DNA of 64,000 nucleotides from assembly GCA_965226825.1 (NCBI GenBank), contig CBDDED010000003.1, positions 806,001-870,000 on the forward strand, written 5' to 3'. Both the position numbers and the translations under genes were made by a program. Numbering within the stretch: position 1 is the stretch's first letter; each line of letters starts with the position of its first letter. This document shows positions 51,201 through 58,836 of the stretch, piece by piece. Below the pieces are notes generated by a model, which saw only the letters and a program-made list of their open reading frames with translations, made no database searches and was not told where the DNA came from. This DNA comes from Io17-Chloro-G2 sp965226825 (GTDB lineage: Bacteria > Chloroflexota > Dehalococcoidia > Lucifugimonadales > UBA3495).

Positions 51201-52011
51201 ACGGCGTTACACCGAGGCTAAACAGTGGTTTGGGAAGTCCCTGGACATCCATCAAAGCTCCCAATACCAGGAAGAAATGGTGAAGGACTACCGGGCATTG
51301 GGACTGGCCGCCCAGTACAAATTCGAGTACGAAGAGGCCGAGAGTTGGTACCAGCGGGCCAGGGCTATCGTGGAGGAAAACAGGGATGAGGCCACGGCGT
51401 TGTTGGTCTACCACTCTCTTGGCACCGTTTATCACGCCAGGTACATATATGAAGAAGCGGAGCGGTGGTACAAGCAAGCCCTCACCCTGAGCGATCAGTT
51501 GGGAAATCAGGCGCAGATGGCCCTCGAATTCCACTACCTGGGTCTGATGGAACAGAGCCGGGGCATGTTTTACGACGATGCGGAGGACTGGTTCGAGCTT
51601 GCCTTGCAAAAGCGGCGGGAGCTGGGCGACCGCACCGGAGCCGGGGATGAGTACCGCCAGCTGGGCGTCCTGAACCACGAGCAGAAAAAGCTGGACCAGG
51701 CGGAGCAGTGCTACCGGCAAGCGTTGGACATATTCCAGGAAACCGAAGATTTGCAACGGGTCTCCCGCACGCTGGGACAGCTTGCCATGGTGGAGGAAGA
51801 CCGCGGCAATTTTGCCGAGGCGCTTTCCTGGGCTCACCGCACCTATCAGCTGGCCATCGGCCACGACTTGCCTGTTATGACCCAGGTTAAAGCCCACCTG
51901 AACCGGCTACGGGAGAAGTTCGGGGAAGCGGAATTCGCCGAATGGTGGCGCGGAGCCACCGGCGGAGACCCGCCCGAAGATTTGGACGTGGACGCCGGGG
52001 GCATTCTTTGA
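48298..52011 (+). CDS. CHAT-like / P-loop NTPase / TPR protein with replaced CHAT catalytic residues
   Basis: The 1237-residue protein has an N-terminal CHAT (caspase-like) domain, about 1-380, a STAND-type P-loop NTPase (Walker A GPTGIGKT, 431-438; Walker B LLIWD, Asp513), a helical middle, and about seven tetratricopeptide repeats at roughly 915-1195. In the CHAT domain the usual H..GHG region reads HLVHLDDFA (Phe235 at the catalytic His position), and NAC reads NSG (Gly278 at the Cys position). The protease should be inactive, so the domain may serve in binding. Such proteins often serve in NLR-like immune or signalling systems. The GTG at 48298 follows GAGAGG at 8 nt. No protease substrate or partner gene adjoins it. 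Confidence 0.82.
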   Translation: MTQETAPTEIQIIDLASENRIQLRLTIGSQPLVSHVLPFPSPAEPIGPEELLWYFQERFTDAGPGSADRAESVQSRLSNLGRELFHRVFEADPLCRDILASAISQGLSDFTLAVVSGRTEFLNMPWELLNESDLGYLARQLHSVVRRISDAPLPQSPAAPGDAQFNVLLVSPFLPQVEPDPGVSSGSLAAETLKVLESVNVQVELEVLRPATFAALSARLAERPGWYHLVHLDDFAVSDTGGALLFEGDDGAADPILADRVAGALATGQVPVVLLNSGTLKSAGSLQSWESACRILVDSGTPFVVSTPFPLTGPARQSFIREFYQAIIQGLDIPAAVAQARGALMDDPHRPGPWGNLVQWDWPLPLVFQSAAYTPDAITLQSAIPAPEAGGSEEGNRDLPRGGAYGLVGRRRELCQLEWLLQHSPVVLLTGPTGIGKTELALELGNWINKTGNAGWPGGVFYTTFEVGAGLERVVHEIGTSVAGLAFADLSPARQREWVVDFLEDQPSLLIWDSLERVAGLPPVDGSGLLETQEQEDLAGFLEQVTAGGSSRALLVSRAAEHAWLGGNQVTMVLSGLTLGDRIELGGLILNRAAQATQDASQIEDSYLGSGYLELTDLVEGHPLAMQVVLPLLREIPAQVAAAGLQAAAAALKDEDREAARPDYLTAAMDYSFSRMSRRSRVHLPFLSLFQRRVLLDILTHITQEGAYRTVLGEELGWGACRSLLRSARDAGFIEAITPSVFQINPSFPWFYGRHLHRQVRTSGIGQLEQEFVRVYADTADYFMESLYENQDAGATAVLAEEGNLTQALALALESKQWDSAQILVQPLAQVYRMQKRYPEIRRLRRQLLQVAAPNDGSAGDAQAQGSIELWLYLMGTDASEATEIGDLARSEEINQQLLEYLESQPQGDADPRTAAVYHQFGAIALQRWQVGLAEDWFQKSLAIIENGEDRDSVADDYHSLGEVCLHQRRYTEAKQWFGKSLDIHQSSQYQEEMVKDYRALGLAAQYKFEYEEAESWYQRARAIVEENRDEATALLVYHSLGTVYHARYIYEEAERWYKQALTLSDQLGNQAQMALEFHYLGLMEQSRGMFYDDAEDWFELALQKRRELGDRTGAGDEYRQLGVLNHEQKKLDQAEQCYRQALDIFQETEDLQRVSRTLGQLAMVEEDRGNFAEALSWAHRTYQLAIGHDLPVMTQVKAHLNRLREKFGEAEFAEWWRGATGGDPPEDLDVDAGGIL

Positions 52012-52298
52012 TGCCAGGCATCTCCCGGCTTGAAACAAAATGTTGGTATGCAAATCGAGTTGTTGTTTCCGATAGCTCACCAGTCAGTGACAAATAGAGT
52101 CGAGCCCTAACAGACTGTGGTCCACCCCGAGAGCACGGATGCGCTGCTGAATCATGACTGGAAGGCGCCAGCGGATTTTAACGGGCTCACATAATACAGG
52201 GACGAGCCTGATTGTTCACCCCATCCCTTCGACGTGCTTGCAATATACGCCCTGTACCAGAAACTGGGGCCGTAGATTCCAGCCAATAAGAGGTGGCT

Positions 52299-52994
52299 AT
52301 GCCCAAGGTTAAAGGAATCATACTTTTTTTGATGATGTTGCCGGTTGCATTGTCACTAACGGCATCGACCACCGGCTTCTCCTGCGAAGACTCAAGGACG
52401 AGAATGCTAGTGATTCAACAGCATGGGAGGACGTTTAATTTTCAACACACTCCCAAGTGGAGCACCGACGGCTCTAGAATCAAGTTTTGGAAATACTCGT
52501 CCTCTGCCGACGGGTCGCACGTGGATGAACTGGGCGACCCATGGCCTGAGGACGAATACCTCCACGAGTTCTATGCTGACCTTTCTCCGGATGGTTCTCG
52601 AGTAGCCTATACGACGTACGACTACGGTGCCGGATTGTTGGGCATGGGAGACGCAAATGTTGAGATTGCCGTGTCCGCACTCGACGGATCCGAACGAAGA
52701 CGGCTAACCAAGAGCCAGAACGGGGCCTACGTGCCAGTTTGGTCGCCTGATGGGAGACGGATAGCGTTTGTTTCCGCGAAAGGGGATGGCCAATCAGCTG
52801 GGTTTGAACTCAATACGATGGAGGCCGATGGCTCCCAGCCGCAGAGCCTGGTTTCATCATTGCAAGTATCGCGGGTGCCGCCAGCTTGGTCACCGAACGG
52901 GCGCCTGTTGGCCTTCTTAGGCCGTGAAGAAATAGAGGGCCCTAGTATTACAACGACGGTTTATCTGACAGGGCGATTTTCGCGACCGATTTAG
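52299..52994 (+). CDS. Secreted PD40/TolB-like beta-propeller, N-terminal fragment of a broken gene
   Basis: This 231-codon part has an N-terminal signal peptide (VKGIILFLMMLPVALSLTAS) and at least three PD40 blades with the repeats LSPDGSRVAY, WSPDGRRIAF and WSPNGRLLAF. It stops at TAG 52992 inside a region containing an 18-bp inverted repeat. The same protein continues in other frames from about 52969. The ATG at 52299 has AGAGG at 6 nt; an in-frame GTG 6 nt upstream is less likely. Function: extracytoplasmic repeat protein of unknown binding partner, now truncated. Confidence 0.7.
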   Translation: MPKVKGIILFLMMLPVALSLTASTTGFSCEDSRTRMLVIQQHGRTFNFQHTPKWSTDGSRIKFWKYSSSADGSHVDELGDPWPEDEYLHEFYADLSPDGSRVAYTTYDYGAGLLGMGDANVEIAVSALDGSERRRLTKSQNGAYVPVWSPDGRRIAFVSAKGDGQSAGFELNTMEADGSQPQSLVSSLQVSRVPPAWSPNGRLLAFLGREEIEGPSITTTVYLTGRFSRPI

Positions 52995-53093
52995 ACCTGA
53001 GCCGTACTGCCATGAGCGTACCGCGATTTCTCGCTCGTGGCCGAATACGAAGGATCAGACACCATATTTGGCAATCCGTCGTTGTAATACTAG
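52942..53093. repeat. Perfect 18-bp inverted repeat within the broken propeller gene
   Basis: CTAGTATTACAACGACGG (52942-52959) and its exact reverse complement CCGTCGTTGTAATACTAG (53076-53093) enclose 116 bp. The enclosed DNA is where the reading frame is lost. Neither orientation of the enclosed DNA gives an uninterrupted frame. Confidence 0.8.
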
Positions 53094-54156
53094 CTCAAGC
53101 GATGGAAATCCTGTGTCCCGAGCGGCGGCATTTACGGTTCGAACTGATGGAAGTCAACTTACCCGTCTTGGTGCCACTAACAGCTATCCGGTGTGGTCAC
53201 CCGGCGGCGGGCGAGTAGCTTTCATGGAGTTCGTAGACGGGATGGTGAAGATTCACACGATGGCTTCGGATGGCTCCGATTCCAGTGAAACCACCGTGAA
53301 TGAAGATCTAGTGACCCAAGTTGGCGTAGTCGCATGGTTCAAAATTTTTTCCTGGTCTCCAGTTGGTTCAGAGTTTATCTGGGGGCTCGGACCGGTGTGG
53401 GTGACCAGCAGCGACGGTTCAACCCTCCGGACAGTGGTTGAAGGATATGGTCCGTTCCACACCGCTTGGTCGCCGGACGGTTCAAAGATAGCTGTACATG
53501 TCGCCAAGCCGAGCGTATTAAGTGGACTGATATATTCCGGAGACGCGCTATACACAGTGGCGCCGGACGGCTCGGATAGACAGGTTTTGGTAAGAGGAAC
53601 GGGTGGTGGCCAAGTACTGGCAGCGAATGCCGACTCCGGAAACGTGTCTCTGGAAATTGCAGCTTGCTCGAACCGCAAAACGGTGCCTGACCCAGAAGAC
53701 TATCCCGATCTGGTGGGAGACTGCGAGACCCTCCTTCGCATTCGTGACACCCTGGCAGGCGAGGGAGGGTCTGCTCCGGTATGGTACGAAGGTGGTTTGA
53801 TCTGGAAGTGGAATCACATAGAGATAGCAGGTGTGCCCCGTAGGGTGGAAATGTTGGGCATTTCGGGTGATCCAACCATCAACATTTCTACCTTGTTGCG
53901 TGGGACGATACCGCCTGAAATTGGAGACCTGACCGGTCTAAAAGGTTTGAGGCTGATTGGTCACCGACTCTCAGGTGGGATACCACCGGAGTTGGGAAAC
54001 CTCGTCGAACTAGAGCTTCTGGACCTTTCCAACAATGGCCTAACCGGAAGTGTCCCGCCGGAGTTGGGAAACCTCGTCGAACTAGAGCTTCTGGACCTTT
54101 CCAACAATGGCCTAACCGGAGTGTCCCGCCGGAGTTGGGAAACCTCGTCGAACTAG
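53068..54156 (+). CDS. PD40 propeller plus leucine-rich repeats, middle fragment of a broken gene
   Basis: The frame is open from about 52969 to 54156, has no proper start or ribosome site (TTG at 53068), and continues the propeller: FTVRTDGSQLTRLG, PVWSPGGGRVAF, TAWSPDGSKIAV and YTVAPDGSDRQVL. Then comes LVGDCETLLRIRDTLAG and plant-type leucine-rich repeats (IPPELGNLVELELLDLSNN). It ends in a false tail (GVSRRSWETSSN) because the second of three identical LRR units lacks one A near 54119. The block is more AT-rich than its surroundings. Propeller-LRR fusions of this kind are a lineage trait of SAR202-like bacteria, from memory. Confidence 0.65.
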   Translation: MAIRRCNTSSSDGNPVSRAAAFTVRTDGSQLTRLGATNSYPVWSPGGGRVAFMEFVDGMVKIHTMASDGSDSSETTVNEDLVTQVGVVAWFKIFSWSPVGSEFIWGLGPVWVTSSDGSTLRTVVEGYGPFHTAWSPDGSKIAVHVAKPSVLSGLIYSGDALYTVAPDGSDRQVLVRGTGGGQVLAANADSGNVSLEIAACSNRKTVPDPEDYPDLVGDCETLLRIRDTLAGEGGSAPVWYEGGLIWKWNHIEIAGVPRRVEMLGISGDPTINISTLLRGTIPPEIGDLTGLKGLRLIGHRLSGGIPPELGNLVELELLDLSNNGLTGSVPPELGNLVELELLDLSNNGLTGVSRRSWETSSN

Positions 54157-54206
54157 AGCTTCTGGACCTTTCCAACAATGGCCTAACCGGAAGTGTCCCG
54201 CCGGAA
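53992..54206 (+). repeat. Three identical 72-bp leucine-rich-repeat units, the middle one lacking 1 bp
   Basis: Units at 53992-54063, 54064-54134 (71 bp) and 54135-54206 encode LGNLVELELLDLSNNGLTG plus SVPPE and are essentially identical in DNA. The middle unit reads CCGGAGTG instead of CCGGAAGTG. Identity at silent sites means the amplification is very recent. Confidence 0.88.
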
Positions 54207-54332
54207 TTGGGGAATCTACCTAAATTGGAGTTTCTGCGCCTCGACAATAATCGTCTTACCGGATGCCTACCGACCAATTTATTATCCAAATCGAATCTCA
54301 CGATCCGGCACGATGGTCTGCCACCTTGCTGA
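54135..54332 (+). pseudogene. C-terminal fragment of the propeller-LRR protein
   Basis: After the one-base loss at about 54119 the original frame resumes: GNLVELELLDLSNN, then a diverged last repeat ELGNLPKLEFLRLDNNRLTG, and a capping CLPTNLLSKSNLTIRHDGLPPC with paired cysteines typical of the end of such LRR domains. It has no start site of its own. The stop is the TGA at 54330. Confidence 0.65.
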
Positions 54333-54974
54333 GTGACCGGCAAACCAACTACCAGCAACTCCCGCTAAGGCTAGCGGCAACAGTCATCTCGTGGCCTGAA
54401 ACGCTATCCAGAGCTATCGTTTTGTAACCTCGGAGGATTCGCTGAAACTCTTGACATTAAAACGTAGGTACTGCCGCATTCACACCCCCACAATCCTCGT
54501 CTTTTTCATCGCAGCATGAGGTCCCCCAGAGCCTTTTTTCACTATGCTGGCCTAAAGGGCGACGGGAGATGCAGTGTGCCCAAACCCGGCGTTTCCCAAT
54601 CACCATAGGCGTGCCGGTTCACTGAGAGAGGGCCGGATTCCCGCTACGGCTGGAAAGACGGGAGTTGGACGAAAGGTCGGCAACAAGATTCACCCTTCAC
54701 ATTTAAGCGCGTTGACCCTCCCTGGCAACTAGTAACTGTTCAGAGTCGATGGGTGAACACCTCATAGGAGGGCCGTCTTTCGTCATGCCCAACAAACCTG
54801 AAGAATTGCTCCCCTCAACTGCTCTGACAGCCCGAACGATGCCCCGGCTGACAACCGCCCCTTGCCAGCCCGCGCGGGCCTTACCTACCATGATGCCTGA
54901 CCGTCAGCCACCTGACGATGGAGTGTTGGCGCAGGCAGCCATGCTCCCGGACTCCGCCTGAACTAAATGGCAAC

Positions 54975-55102
54975 AAATGGCGCTGTTTACAAAAATTCGT
55001 ATCTGGGACGATGCCACTAGCTACAAAAAATCAGTGAAAAATGGCGTGATTTGTGCAAAAGCCTGCAACAACCCGATTTTCCATGGGCAAACAGCGCCAT
55101 TT
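54975..55102. repeat. AT-rich 128-bp block bounded by 14-bp inverted repeats
   Basis: AAATGGCGCTGTTT (54975-54988) and AAACAGCGCCATTT (55089-55102) are exact reverse complements around about 100 bp of AT-rich DNA. It adjoins the inverted-repeat element at 55122. The gap 54333-55522 contains no gene, but has this block, that element, and decayed arms at about 54628-54663 and 55302-55336. Confidence 0.6.
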
Positions 55103-55121
55103 TCAGGAAAAGCCCCTGTCC

Positions 55122-55278
55122 CCCGTCATCCTCGCCGCAGCGGGGATCCAGAGCCCTTGTTGTCATCCACACGGTTGGAGAATGGAGTCACGCCCCGGCT
55201 CCCGCCAAGTCATTGTTGCCCTGACCGTGTTGGCGCATAGTCAGGGCTCTGGATCCCCGCTGCGGCGAGGATGACGGG
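55122..55278. repeat. Inverted-repeat element, third well-kept copy
   Basis: Left arm 55122-55158 (starts CCCGTCATCCTCGCCGCAG) and right arm 55243-55278 (AGGGCTCTGGATCCCCGCTG then CGGCGAGG) are nearly perfect reverse complements around 84 bp. The sequence just inside the right arm (TTGGCGCAT followed by AGTCAGGG) also occurs in the element at 44217, confirming a common origin. No outer ends or target duplication were found. Confidence 0.7.
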
Positions 55279-55422
55279 AGCGGTAGTAGTAACAAATGGA
55301 GCACTGGATTCCCGCCGCAGCAACAGTGACGGGGTGATTTGATGACAATCGAAATACCCCCGGAAGAGGGCTGGGGTGAGGGCGTCCCCTCGACTCTGAA
55401 CAGTTACCCCAACTAACCTTGC

Positions 55423-55452
55423 TTGACAGTTTCTCCTGAATCGTGCTACCAA
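55423..55452 (+). promoter_or_regulatory. Weak candidate promoter of the ABC importer
   Basis: A perfect TTGACA (55423-55428) is followed after 18 bp by TACCAA (55447-55452, 3 of 6). It is about 70 nt upstream of the solute-binding protein start. The poor -10 makes this uncertain. Confidence 0.3.
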
Positions 55453-55522
55453 TCCACATTACGCCGAAGTTGAACGGCCTTTAGCTTGCGGCTAATCTTG
55501 GAATTTACCTAGGAGTGTTTAG

Positions 55523-56713
55523 ATGAACCTTAGTCTTCGGAGGACCCTTCTGTTATTCGCGGCGCTGACCGCCATGGTTTTCCTAGTGGCGGCTTGCGGT
55601 AGCGCCGATCCGCCAACTCCCGCGGCCCAACCGACTGCTGAAATGGCCGCTACGGAAGAACCCGCTGCCGAAATGTCCGGCAGCGTCGCTAACCCGGAAT
55701 ACCTGGCCCTGTTGGAAGCGGCAGAACAAGAGGGAACACTGACTGTTTCTGGGCCGAACTTTGATCCCGACGACGTCGACAACCTTGAAGCCGGATTCAT
55801 GGAAAAATTTGGCTTCCCACTGAAACTAATCTCCGATCCCGGTCACGTTAGGGAACTGCCGGCCCGGTTGAAGGCTGGCGGGAAGTACGATGTGATCGAC
55901 GGCAGCGGGATAACCGCCGGGCAAGTTGAGGAAATCGTTGGGTTGGAGCCGGTGGATTGGTCTATATTCCCAGAGGAGGAGTTCCCCGGCCTCCAGGAAA
56001 ACTACGCGGCAAGGTCCAGGCCTGAGATCAACTGCGTGCTATTTTTCCGGTTCACCTGGGCGTTCGTTTACAATACTGAAATGCTCACAGAAGACGAACT
56101 ACCCAGGAACATGGAGGATCTGACCGACCCCAAGTGGAAAGGCCGGTTCGCAGTTTCCGACCTTGCGGTGCCTCTGGGTACAATGTCGCTGCAATGGGAC
56201 GAAGAAGAAGGCATGGAGAAAATGGTGGACCTGGCCCGGCGATTGAAGGCTAACGGGCCGGTTATCGCCTCCGGAGGAAGCCCAGGAGCCATCGCAAAAG
56301 TCGTCGCCGGCGAAGTGCCGATAGCCACCGCCGCTTTCAGCTCTGCCCTGGGTCTTATCGATCAGGGCGCGCCCATCGCCCTGTTGCCGTTCCGTGACCC
56401 GGAAGTTGGTTCTGACACCGCCTACCAGCCCGGGTTGTCAATGAACGTCTGTCCCGTCAAGGACTCCGCCAACCCCAACATGGCGAAGCTGTTCACCGCC
56501 TGGATGTCCACCGGGTTGCCTCCGGAAGTGTCGGCGAACCGGGGCTACTACAGGCCATTCAGGGAAGGGGACACCAGCTTCATCGCCGGGTTCTACCAGG
56601 ACCACGGCATCGGTTTAGATCAGTTCCTCACCCACACCGATGTGGCGAAAGAAGGTCAACGTAAGAACGTCTATGGTGCAGCAGCCGAGATCTACGCGGG
56701 ACTTGCCCAGTAG
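55523..56713 (+). CDS. ABC transporter extracellular solute-binding lipoprotein (iron/thiamine/polyamine type)
   Basis: The 396-residue protein has a lipoprotein signal peptide with lipobox VAAC (Cys25), a Pro/Ala/Glu-rich linker (TPAAQPTAEMAATEEPAAE) and a type II periplasmic-binding fold with GTLTVSGPNFDPDDVDNLEAGF and the RP...CVLFFRFTWAFVYNTEML segment common to Fe(III)/thiamine/spermidine-binding proteins. It would be anchored outside the membrane and feed substrate to the downstream permease. The pattern of a fused permease and FbpC-like ATPase points to ferric iron or a small organic chelate. The start at 55523 follows TAGGAGTG. Confidence 0.9.
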   Translation: MNLSLRRTLLLFAALTAMVFLVAACGSADPPTPAAQPTAEMAATEEPAAEMSGSVANPEYLALLEAAEQEGTLTVSGPNFDPDDVDNLEAGFMEKFGFPLKLISDPGHVRELPARLKAGGKYDVIDGSGITAGQVEEIVGLEPVDWSIFPEEEFPGLQENYAARSRPEINCVLFFRFTWAFVYNTEMLTEDELPRNMEDLTDPKWKGRFAVSDLAVPLGTMSLQWDEEEGMEKMVDLARRLKANGPVIASGGSPGAIAKVVAGEVPIATAAFSSALGLIDQGAPIALLPFRDPEVGSDTAYQPGLSMNVCPVKDSANPNMAKLFTAWMSTGLPPEVSANRGYYRPFREGDTSFIAGFYQDHGIGLDQFLTHTDVAKEGQRKNVYGAAAEIYAGLAQ

Positions 56714-56738
56714 TAAGGCTGTCCGCTAGGACGTAGGT

Positions 56739-56783
56739 ACGCCTCGCGGGACCCCCGGACCCCCTGAAGGGCCCGCGAGGCGT
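56739..56783 (+). other. Hairpin between solute-binding protein and permease genes
   Basis: ACGCCTCGCGGG (56739-56750) and CCCGCGAGGCGT (56772-56783) form a perfect 12-bp stem in the 253-bp gap. Such stems usually protect the upstream message or cause partial termination, giving an excess of binding protein over permease. Confidence 0.55.
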
Positions 56784-56966
56784 GCAACCAAGAACCACGG
56801 AGACCCGGCTTCAAACACCAGTCGGCCCAGATGTCGTTCGGGAGGGGTATATACCTGCCGGACCGTTTGGGCCGAATACCGGCAGGGGCCGGGTCGGCGC
56901 TTGATTCCGAGCGCTTCAGTCGTCTCAAGCGTAACCCATAGGCACCCTATCTCGGGAGATGGGACA

Positions 56967-58715
56967 ATGGCAAACAGAGCCTTAGCTCTGCCCATGCAAC
57001 TGGCTAACTGGCGTCCCAGGATTCTGGGAGACATGTACCCGGCGCTCTTGGCTTTGCTGGTCATCGGCATGGTGGGGGCGCCGCTCGTGGTCCTGCTTAT
57101 TTCCAGCTTCCGTCCGCCGGCGGCGCTGCCATTCGACGATGTTGGATGGACCACCGCCAACGTAAGCACGGTGTTCCTTGAGGCCAACACATACACTCTG
57201 CTGAAAAACACCTTTTTCTATGCCGCAGGCTCTCTGGTGCTGTCGATGCCCCTTGCTTTCGCCCTGGCATGGCTGGTGGAACGGACGGACCTGCCCTTCC
57301 GCAAGTTCCTATATACCGCCATGTTCGTTCCCATGGTGATACCGCCCTTCGCCATCGCCATTGGTTACATATTCCTGTTGAATCCATCCAACGGGCTATT
57401 CAACAGCTATATCCGGGAAATTCTCTTCCTGGACATGGTTAGAGGGCCTTTCAACATATACAGCGTATGGGGGATGATTTTTGTCACTGGCATGCTGTCA
57501 GTCCCGTCTATGTGGCTAATGCTGCTCCCCTTGTTCCGCAACTCCGACCCCCGGATGGAAGAGGCAGCATCTGCAAGTGGGGCCGGCAGGCTGGAAATCC
57601 TTCGGCGGATTACGGCCCCGTTGATGGCTCCTGGATTGCTGGCCGTACTGGTCTATTTCATCGTCATCTACATAGAAGTGTTCGAGATACCCCTGGCCCT
57701 GGGCCTTACCGCCAACTACCCCGTCTTGAGCACCAAGATTTTCCTGTTGGTCAACGCCGAAGAACTGGGTGAGGTCGCTTACTCCATAGGCGCCGCGTTT
57801 GGGATGCTGTTTGTGATCGTTGGCGCAGTGCTAATGTTCTTTTACCTATTTTCGGTCCGATTGTCCGCAAAGTTCGCCGTAGTGACCGGCAAAGGGTTCC
57901 AACCTAAAATCATCAAATTGGGCAACTGGACATACCTGGCCCTGGGCTCCATAGGTCTCTACTTCGCCCTGGCGGTGCTGATACCGTTCCTGATCCTGTT
58001 TTGGACCAGCTTGCTGCCATTCTATAAAACACCAAGCATAGATGCGCTTAGCGCCCTGAATTTCGCCAACTATAGCAAGATACTGGGGCAGCGGGAGTTC
58101 ATATTAGCCCTCAAGAACACCTTCAGCGTGGCGATTACCGCAGCAACTTTCAGCATGTTGCTGGCTTCGGTCATTTCGTGGACCGTGGTGCGCCGTGCCG
58201 GCTGGTTGTCCAGGTCCCTATCCGTGTTTTCCTTTATACCCCTGACCATACCCACGGTGGTGCTGGCGCTGGCAATACTGCTGCTGTACGCCAACTCACC
58301 CATAAACGGGACCCTGACAATCCTGGTTCTGGCCTTCGCCACCAGGTACTTGGCCTTTACGACGCGGCTGATGCACGCAGCTCAACTACAAATAGAAAAG
58401 AGTCTGGAAGAGGCGGCGCTCGTATCCGGGGCCGGGTCGGTGACCACCTTTGCCAAAATCAACCTGGCCTTACTGTTGCCTGCCCTGGTGAATGGTTGGG
58501 TATGGGTTGTGGCCCACGCGGTCCGGGACTTCGTCATCCCGTTGTTCATGGCGTCGGCCGCCACCATAATGCTGGCCAACCTGATTTTCCAGGCTGTGTC
58601 CGCAGGTAGAACGGGACTATATAGCTCCTACATGGTGGTGTTGATAATCATCGTGGTAGCGGTCGCTTTCCTGGCCAGGCTGAAGTTTGGCGCCCAACTG
58701 GGAGGCACAAGGTAA
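56967..58715 (+). CDS. ABC transporter permease, duplicated (FbpB-like, two fused domains)
   Basis: The 582-residue membrane protein has about 12 segments in two homologous halves. Each half carries the EAA loop that contacts the ATPase: EEAASASGAGRLEILRRITAPLM in the first and EEAALVSGAGSVTTFAKINLALL in the second. Fused permeases of this type occur in ferric-iron and thiamine importers. The ATG at 56967 (MANRALALP) is used; GGGAG lies about 10 nt upstream, and the frame extends to 56901 without a ribosome site. Partner ATPase follows 121 bp downstream. Confidence 0.9.
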   Translation: MANRALALPMQLANWRPRILGDMYPALLALLVIGMVGAPLVVLLISSFRPPAALPFDDVGWTTANVSTVFLEANTYTLLKNTFFYAAGSLVLSMPLAFALAWLVERTDLPFRKFLYTAMFVPMVIPPFAIAIGYIFLLNPSNGLFNSYIREILFLDMVRGPFNIYSVWGMIFVTGMLSVPSMWLMLLPLFRNSDPRMEEAASASGAGRLEILRRITAPLMAPGLLAVLVYFIVIYIEVFEIPLALGLTANYPVLSTKIFLLVNAEELGEVAYSIGAAFGMLFVIVGAVLMFFYLFSVRLSAKFAVVTGKGFQPKIIKLGNWTYLALGSIGLYFALAVLIPFLILFWTSLLPFYKTPSIDALSALNFANYSKILGQREFILALKNTFSVAITAATFSMLLASVISWTVVRRAGWLSRSLSVFSFIPLTIPTVVLALAILLLYANSPINGTLTILVLAFATRYLAFTTRLMHAAQLQIEKSLEEAALVSGAGSVTTFAKINLALLLPALVNGWVWVVAHAVRDFVIPLFMASAATIMLANLIFQAVSAGRTGLYSSYMVVLIIIVVAVAFLARLKFGAQLGGTR

Positions 58716-58836
58716 CACCGCAAGAGGCTGCTCCCCGGTGAGGCCTCCACCGGTCTCAAGGGACATGAGCCATCAAAATATTGAAACCAGCAGGAATACC
58801 GATTCATGATTTTTTTGAATAAGGAGGTCTCACAGA

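Noticed and set aside
20341..55278. Recurring repeats as a CRISPR array
   Set aside because: Copies are dispersed over tens of kilobases, are arranged as inverted pairs and are not evenly spaced; no cas genes are present.
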